Positions 59,311 to 64,000 of a stretch of 64,000 bases of DNA are shown here, piece by piece (position 1 is the stretch's first letter; each line of letters starts with the position of its first letter). The DNA is taken from the NCBI GenBank assembly GCA_019634575.1, contig JAHCAY010000001.1:2604001-2668000 (forward strand). The letters run 5' to 3'. Under the pieces are notes generated by a model, which was not told the origin of the DNA, made no database searches, and saw only the letters and a program-made list of their open reading frames with translations. The stretch comes from Candidatus Didemnitutus sp. (GTDB lineage: Bacteria; Verrucomicrobiota; Verrucomicrobiia; Opitutales; Opitutaceae). Position numbers and translations under genes: made by a program.

Positions 59311-60483
59311 TCAGCGCGCGTGCGCCGGGCGCTGCGTCTGCACGCGGCGGCGATATGCCCCGGGCGAAACGCCGGTGAGGCGCTTGAAGACGACGCACAT
59401 GTATTCGTCGTGCTCGAAGCCGGTGAGCTCGGCGATTTTCTTCATGGGGAAATCCGTCTCGAAGAGCAGCTGCTTGATCTTGGAAATCTGCACGCGCCGG
59501 ATCTCCGCCTGCGGCGAGCGGCCGAGGAGGCTGCGGAATTTGCGCTCCAGCAGGCTGCGCGAGGCGCCGGTGTATTTCTGCAGCTGCGTCACGGTGACGC
59601 CGTGGCAGGCGTGCTCGCGAATGTAGCCGAGCGCGGCGGCGACGATGCGATCCTCGATCGCGAGGACGTCGGTCGAGTAGCGCGGCACGACGGCGATCGG
59701 CTCGACGCGGACGTCGGCGGCGGGAGGCGTCTCGCCGCGCATGAGCTGGGCGAGACATTCGGCCGCGAGGTAGCCGGACTGGAAGGAATTGGTGGCGACG
59801 CTCGAGAGCGGCGGGTAGGCGAGCTCGCAGCGGATGATCTCGTTGTTCACGCCGAGCACGGCGACTTCCTCGGGCACGAGCAGGCCGGCGTTCTGCGCGG
59901 CGCTGACGACCTGGAGCGCGCGCAGGTCATTGCAACACATGACGGCGACGGGCTTCGGCATGCTCTTGAGCCAGGCGGCGAGGGTGTCGGTCTGCCGCTC
60001 GTCCCAGAACGGCGTGAGGTTGCCGGGATAATCGACGTCGAACACGTGGCAGCTGCGGCCGGCGAGCGCGAGCGCCTCGAGGAAGCCGTCGCGCCGCTCG
60101 CAGGCCCAGCCGTCGTTGCCGAAGCCGCAGAAGGCGAAGTGGCGGTAGCCGCGCTCGAGGAAGTGCTCGGCGCCGTAGTGGCCGAGGGCGACGTTGTCGG
60201 GGCGGATTTTCGGCACGCCGGGAAACGGCGGCACGTCGTTGAGATCGACGAGCGGGAGGCGCAATTGCCGGCACGACTCGACGAGCGCGGGCGTCGTGTG
60301 GCGGCTGATGACGCCGTCCCAGCGCTTGCTGCGCAACCACTGCGGATCGATCTCGGCGCGCGCCTCGTCGTCGAGGAACGCCGCCCACGGCCGGTGCGAG
60401 CGCTCGTAGTGCGCGACGCCCTGGAGCATGGCGTTGCACTCCTCGAAGCGGGTGAGAAAGACGAGCAGGACCTGGGGTTTCAC
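59311..60483 (-). CDS. XylR-type transcriptional regulator (LacI-like sensor plus AraC HTH)
   Basis: 390 residues. The N-terminal ~270 residues form a periplasmic-binding-protein-like sugar-sensing domain (HFAFCGFGNDGWACERRDGF, VAVMCCNDLRALQVVSAAQN, VAVLGVNNEIIRCELAYPPL). The C-terminal ~100 residues are an AraC HTH (VTVTQLQKYTGASRSLLERK, MKKIAELTGFEHDEYMCVVF). This fusion is that of E. coli XylR, which senses xylose. GTG 60483 is the start that keeps the first beta strand (QVLLVFLTR). Likely controls the flanking esterase and TonB receptor genes. Confidence 0.9.
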   Translation of the reverse strand: MKPQVLLVFLTRFEECNAMLQGVAHYERSHRPWAAFLDDEARAEIDPQWLRSKRWDGVISRHTTPALVESCRQLRLPLVDLNDVPPFPGVPKIRPDNVALGHYGAEHFLERGYRHFAFCGFGNDGWACERRDGFLEALALAGRSCHVFDVDYPGNLTPFWDERQTDTLAAWLKSMPKPVAVMCCNDLRALQVVSAAQNAGLLVPEEVAVLGVNNEIIRCELAYPPLSSVATNSFQSGYLAAECLAQLMRGETPPAADVRVEPIAVVPRYSTDVLAIEDRIVAAALGYIREHACHGVTVTQLQKYTGASRSLLERKFRSLLGRSPQAEIRRVQISKIKQLLFETDFPMKKIAELTGFEHDEYMCVVFKRLTGVSPGAYRRRVQTQRPAHAR

Positions 60484-60492
60484 GGGAGCGCG

Positions 60493-60504
60493 GGAGAATT
60501 CTCC
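60493..60504. promoter_or_regulatory. Palindrome GGAGAATTCTCC upstream of the XylR-type gene
   Basis: A perfect 12-base dyad 9 bp before the regulator's GTG start, overlapping where its ribosome-binding site would be. Possibly an operator for autoregulation. Short perfect palindromes can arise by chance, so this is tentative. Confidence 0.3.
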
Positions 60505-60595
60505 GGGGCGGGAGCGGCGCGGGCGGCGCCAAGGGCGGTCAGTCGTGGCGGGCCGGGCGCCGCAGGTCAAGGCGGCGGCGCCGCGGCGGGAAAAT

Positions 60596-61969
60596 TCAGC
60601 GCGGCGCGGTTTGCCGCGCGATCCACGCCTGCATCGCCTCCCACTGCTCGCTGGTGTAGGCGTGGCCGAGCTCCAGCGTGAGCTCGAGCGTCTTGGGCGC
60701 GGTGATGGCGTTGTAGGCGGCGTGCAGCGAGGTGGGCGTGACGACTTCGTCGTTGTAGCCCCAAGTGTAGTAACCCGGCACGCGCAGGCGGCGCGCGAAG
60801 TTGACGGTGTCGTAGTAGGCGGCGGTCGCGAGCTTCGCGGGCGTGGCGTGCACCGAGGTCGCGAGTTCCTCGGCGCTGAACGGTTGCAGCCGGCCCGTGC
60901 CACGCCGATGGAGTGCGGCCGGCGTCACGTCGCAAAAACCGGGATGCACGGCAACGACGCCGGTCACGCGCGGATCGAGTGCGGCGGTGACGATGGCGAG
61001 CCGCCCGCCCTGGCTCGAACCGGCGGCGATGAGATTGCGTCCGTCCCACGCGGGGCGCGTCGCGAGAAAATCGTTCGCCCGCACGCAGCCGAGATAGACG
61101 CGGCGGAAATAGAACGTCTCGCGATTATCGAGATTGAACGTCGCGTAGTCGGACAACGCCCCCGCGTAGAGGCGGTCGTAGATCTCCTTGGGCAAATTCA
61201 CCGGCAGGCCGTGGATGCCGATCTCGAGCGTGATGAAGCCGCGCGCCGCGGTGGACTTGTCGCCCGCATACGGCCGCACGCCCGCGCCGGGCAGCCGGAG
61301 CAACGCGGGGTATTTCCCCGGCGCCTTCGGCTCGCACAGGATGCCGTAGATGCGCGACGGCCCGAGCCACTCGACGCCGACCGTGCGGAAGCTGACGTGG
61401 TAGACGTTCAACTCGTCCGTGCACGCCTCCGGGAGGAGCGTCACCTCGGGTTGCATCGGCACCGCCGCGAGTTCGCGGCGGCTCTTTTCCCAAAACGCGT
61501 CGAAATCCGCCGGATTCACCTGCGCCGACTGGATGCGCTCGGGTGCGAACGCCACGGTGGCCAGCCCGCGGTATTTGTGACCGCCGATCTCCGTCTCCGC
61601 GATGCAGCGCAGGAAACCCGGCTCGCTCCGCGTGCCGCCGTCGATCGTCAAGCCCTCCGCCGGCACCTCCGCACGCACGCGCGGGGCGCGCGTGTGCTCC
61701 GGCGCGACGGTGTAGGTGACCACGGCGCCGGGCACCGGATGGCCGTCCGCGCGCACCGCCACGCGGAAACGCACCGGCTCGCCCAACGCATACGTCCAGT
61801 CGGCGTGATCGGGCACGACTTCCACGCGCACCGTGGCGAGGCGGCGCTGCGCCGCCGGCGGCACCGGGGAAATTTCGAGCGCCGGGGCTTCGCCGATCGC
61901 GGCGAGCAGGCCGCAGAGCGAAGCGAACCAAAACCACCCGGGGCGAGGCGACGCGAATGAGGCACGCAT
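60596..61969 (-). CDS. Exported acetylxylan esterase (AXE1/CE7-like)
   Basis: 457 residues. A signal peptide (about 1-35, ending APALE) leads to an N-terminal beta-sandwich (about 40-165) and an alpha/beta-hydrolase domain. The catalytic Ser is S319 in AAGSSQGGRL, Asp is in GYNDEVVTP and His in LGHAYTSEQ, with the CE7-type RRVYLGCVRANDFL before the Ser. It removes acetyl groups from xylan or other esters. Upstream of the XylR-type regulator on the same strand. Confidence 0.9.
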   Translation of the reverse strand: MRASFASPRPGWFWFASLCGLLAAIGEAPALEISPVPPAAQRRLATVRVEVVPDHADWTYALGEPVRFRVAVRADGHPVPGAVVTYTVAPEHTRAPRVRAEVPAEGLTIDGGTRSEPGFLRCIAETEIGGHKYRGLATVAFAPERIQSAQVNPADFDAFWEKSRRELAAVPMQPEVTLLPEACTDELNVYHVSFRTVGVEWLGPSRIYGILCEPKAPGKYPALLRLPGAGVRPYAGDKSTAARGFITLEIGIHGLPVNLPKEIYDRLYAGALSDYATFNLDNRETFYFRRVYLGCVRANDFLATRPAWDGRNLIAAGSSQGGRLAIVTAALDPRVTGVVAVHPGFCDVTPAALHRRGTGRLQPFSAEELATSVHATPAKLATAAYYDTVNFARRLRVPGYYTWGYNDEVVTPTSLHAAYNAITAPKTLELTLELGHAYTSEQWEAMQAWIARQTAPR

Positions 61970-62118
61970 GGCGCGACGATGCCACACCCCGTCCGCCCGT
62001 GACATGAGAACCTTTGTCCGCGCCGCTGAGAACCCTGCGAATGCGCTGTCGCGCCGCCCGCGCCTGACACGCCCTGCGGAGTTGCGCCGCGCGCGCCCGC
62101 GCCTACGTTGACCACCGC

Positions 62119-63198
62119 ATGTCCGCCCCGGGCTACATCATCCAGGACCGCACGCCGAAGAAGCCCGCCTATCCGATCCGCGACGAGTTGCGCGGCTACC
62201 TGCGCCGCTACCGCCGCGAGCGCGACCTGCCCGTCACCTACGAGCGCCTGCGCGACTTCCACGAGGCGATGCCGCTGGTCGACAACGACGGCAAGAACAC
62301 CCTCTGGGACACCGTCGTCTACCGCGCCGAGGACATGCCCGCGATCAACGACGCCCTCAAACGCATCTACGCGCTGCTGAAGGTCGACGGCGACTTCTCG
62401 GTCATGCAGCACCTCTACATCGACCGCGTGGACTTCTGCTCGTTCGGCAACTCGATGCCGTTCCGCGTCCGCATCGTGAACGCCTACAACGAAAACCCGG
62501 ACTACTTCTACGTGAAGAAGGCCGACTCGTCGCGCGTCTACGGCCTCGAGCTCGAGCACCTGCTCTCGCCCAACCGCCTGAATTTCCTCACCCACGGCAA
62601 CACGCTCATCGAGGAACACATCGCCGGCGTGCCCGGCGACGTCTTCATCGAACGCTGGCTCGGCGACCCCACGCTGCGCCCCATCCGCATCGCGAAGGAG
62701 TTGGTGAAGTTCAACGAGCGCTGCTTCATCCGCCTGCTCGGCGACATGCGCAGCTACAACTTCGTGTTCGTCGTCACGCCCGACTTCGAGAGCGCGCAAA
62801 TCCGCATCCGCGCGATGGACTTCGACCAGCAGAGCCACCACGGGCGGAAAAACTTCTACCTGCCGCAGTTCTTCAAGGACAACGCCCCGCTCGTGCAATT
62901 CTGCACGAAGCACCTGCACGCCAAGACCGCCTACCAATACCAGCGCGAGGAGCAGACGCTGATGCTCCAGCGCGCCGAGCTCGCCAAGGCGCGCCTCGAC
63001 GCCCTGCTCGACGCCATGTCCGTCGACCCGATCGCGCCCGACGACAACGTGCACCAGCTCCGCGACGGCCTCGCCGACCACTACGAGTCGAAGGATTTCC
63101 TCGCCTGCACGACGATGGGCCAGCTCGTCCGCGAAAGCCTCGCCAAGACCCGCGCCCGCATCGAACACGACGCCACCGGCCACCTGCCGAAGCTGTGA
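62119..63198 (+). CDS. Uncharacterised conserved-looking protein
   Basis: 359 residues, soluble, no family recognised. It has dense aromatic and charged motifs suggesting an enzyme: ELRGYLRRYRRERDLPVTYE, FGNSMPFRVRIVNAYNENPD, NFVFVVTPDFESAQIRIRAM and DFDQQSHHGRKNFYLPQFF. The C-terminal third is helical. The DFD preceding HH, and the ordered N-rich segment, faintly resemble kinase-like folds, but this is not enough to name it. Type I restriction gene hsdR follows by 77 bp. Confidence 0.8.
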   Translation: MSAPGYIIQDRTPKKPAYPIRDELRGYLRRYRRERDLPVTYERLRDFHEAMPLVDNDGKNTLWDTVVYRAEDMPAINDALKRIYALLKVDGDFSVMQHLYIDRVDFCSFGNSMPFRVRIVNAYNENPDYFYVKKADSSRVYGLELEHLLSPNRLNFLTHGNTLIEEHIAGVPGDVFIERWLGDPTLRPIRIAKELVKFNERCFIRLLGDMRSYNFVFVVTPDFESAQIRIRAMDFDQQSHHGRKNFYLPQFFKDNAPLVQFCTKHLHAKTAYQYQREEQTLMLQRAELAKARLDALLDAMSVDPIAPDDNVHQLRDGLADHYESKDFLACTTMGQLVRESLAKTRARIEHDATGHLPKL

Positions 63199-63275
63199 AG
63201 CCGTGTTGGCTGCGAGAGGCGAAAACCGGCTCGCGCGCCCTTCCGGCGCTGGCATGAATCACAGCGCACCGCGCC

Positions 63276-64000
63276 ATGTCCCCCGCCTCGTCGCCCAATC
63301 AGACTCCCGAGCAGGTCGCCCGCGACGCGATCGACGCCCAGCTCCGCGCCTCCGGCTGGGCCGTGCAGGCCAAGGGCGCGATTGATTTCCACGCCGGCGA
63401 GGGCCAGGCCGTCCGCGAATACACCACCGACGCCGGCCCGGCCGATTACGTCCTCTTCGTGGACGGCAAACCCGTCGGCGTGATCGAGGCGAAAAAGGAA
63501 ACGCTCGGCCAAACGATCACGACCGTGGAGGAACAAACCGCCGACTACGCCGCCGCGAAGTTGAAATGGGTCCGTTCGTCCGGCGTTCCGCTCCCGTTCC
63601 TCTACCAAGCCACCGGCGTCGTCACTCGCTTCACGGACCAGCGCGACCCCAAACCTCGCTCGCGCGAAGTCTTCTCTTTCCACCGCCCCGAGACGCTCCG
63701 CGAAAATCTTCGCGCGCTCCCTTCGCGACCGCCTGCAGGACCTTCCCGCGCTCGATCCCACCGGCCTCCGCGCCTGCCAGATCGACGCCATCACGAATCT
63801 CGACGCCTCGCTCAAAGCCGCCAAACCGCGCATCCTCGTCCAGATGGCCACCGGCTCGGGCAAGACCTTCACCGCGATCACGTCGATCTATCGCCTGCTC
63901 AAACACGCCCGCGTCCGCCGCGTGCTCTTCCTCGTCGATACGCGCAACCTCGGCGAGCAGGCCGAGCAGGAGTTCCTCGCCTACACGCCGAGCGACGACA
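63276..64000 (+). pseudogene. hsdR: Type I restriction enzyme R subunit (hsdR), partial and apparently frameshifted
   Basis: From ATG 63276 the frame encodes the N-terminal nuclease domain of HsdR with the PD-(D/E)xK-type motif ADYVLFVDGKPVGVIEAKK (two stretches), then VFSFHRPETLRENLRA. From about 63719 the homologous sequence continues in another frame: LRDRLQDLPALDPTGLRACQ, Walker A VQMATGSGKTFTAI and VLFLVDTRNLGEQAEQEF. Removing one base in the CCC run at 63719-63721 joins the two. It is either a true frameshift, inactivating restriction, or a sequence error. The gene runs off the right edge. Confidence 0.75.

Noticed and set aside
1..64000. Integrated plasmid, phage or genomic island
   Set aside because: No integrase, tail, capsid, replication or conjugation gene, and base composition looks uniform; only small palindromic elements and one RAYT are present.

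Overview
The window is a 64 kb stretch of very GC-rich (about 70%) bacterial chromosome. I infer a member of the Verrucomicrobiota, most likely the family Opitutaceae. The grounds are very large TonB-dependent receptors with short 'AQ' signal peptides, an ECF sigma factor beside a TPR-containing Ser/Thr kinase, prepilin-like proteins beside polysaccharide-active enzymes, DUF3667 and DUF4097 proteins, and a tiny Lys/Ala-rich peptide gene. This assignment rests on gene-content memory, not on a marker gene. No rRNA, tRNA, CRISPR array, integrase or prophage was seen. Apart from small palindromic elements the region looks like ordinary chromosome.

Layout. 1-507: start of an exported metallo-beta-lactamase-fold hydrolase. 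887-3641: ECF sigma factor, zinc-finger anti-sigma factor with HEAT repeats and a DUF4097 envelope protein, closed by a strong terminator. 3805-8294: CHASE3/PAS histidine kinase, REC-PAS-kinase-REC hybrid and a single-domain response regulator. 8313-14379: two minimal LuxR-type HTH proteins, a TlpA-like thioredoxin, a TonB receptor and a full-length LuxR-type regulator. 14439-21157: DUF3667 membrane protein, zinc alcohol dehydrogenase, 4-alpha-glucanotransferase, 19-residue basic peptide, MBL hydrolase, YebC and a lipoprotein. 21419-27255: OPT transporter, palindrome-bracketed small HTH gene, 3-methyladenine glycosylase I, M20 peptidase, GNAT and a small membrane protein. 27357-34291: penicillin-acylase family enzyme, REP-associated tyrosine transposase (RAYT), uracil phosphoribosyltransferase and small genes, MazG-like, DUF1223 and a SAM methyltransferase. 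34341-42110: three tandem S9 peptidases (one without its catalytic Ser), RidA and an LpxR-like protein. 42364-48105: BadF-type kinase, ECF sigma plus Ser/Thr kinase, pseudopilin and NlpC/P60-like protein. 48181-53874: an 1897-residue lyase/Calx-beta/beta-helix protein. 54050-62000: EamA protein, putative glycosylase, a large TonB receptor with a XylR-type regulator and an acetylxylan esterase (a likely xylan-utilisation module). 62119-64000: an uncharacterised protein and the start of a type I restriction hsdR that appears frameshifted.

The most unusual content is repetitive DNA. A RAYT gene sits between two inverted GTAG-REP hairpins, and the same hairpin occurs elsewhere singly and in pairs, with compensated stems. 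A second palindrome, core TTGCCGTATTACGGCAA, brackets a small putative HTH gene at 23582-23941 and also occurs alone at 10192-10226, with degenerate copies near 623 and 722. Further families are ATCCGTG/ATCTGTG long inverted repeats, a GTCATCGCGAG-type inverted repeat, and an AATCGAAAATC repeat found both between genes and in frame inside a kinase gene. Many adjacent genes overlap as ATGA, GTGA or TTGA, which suggests translational coupling.
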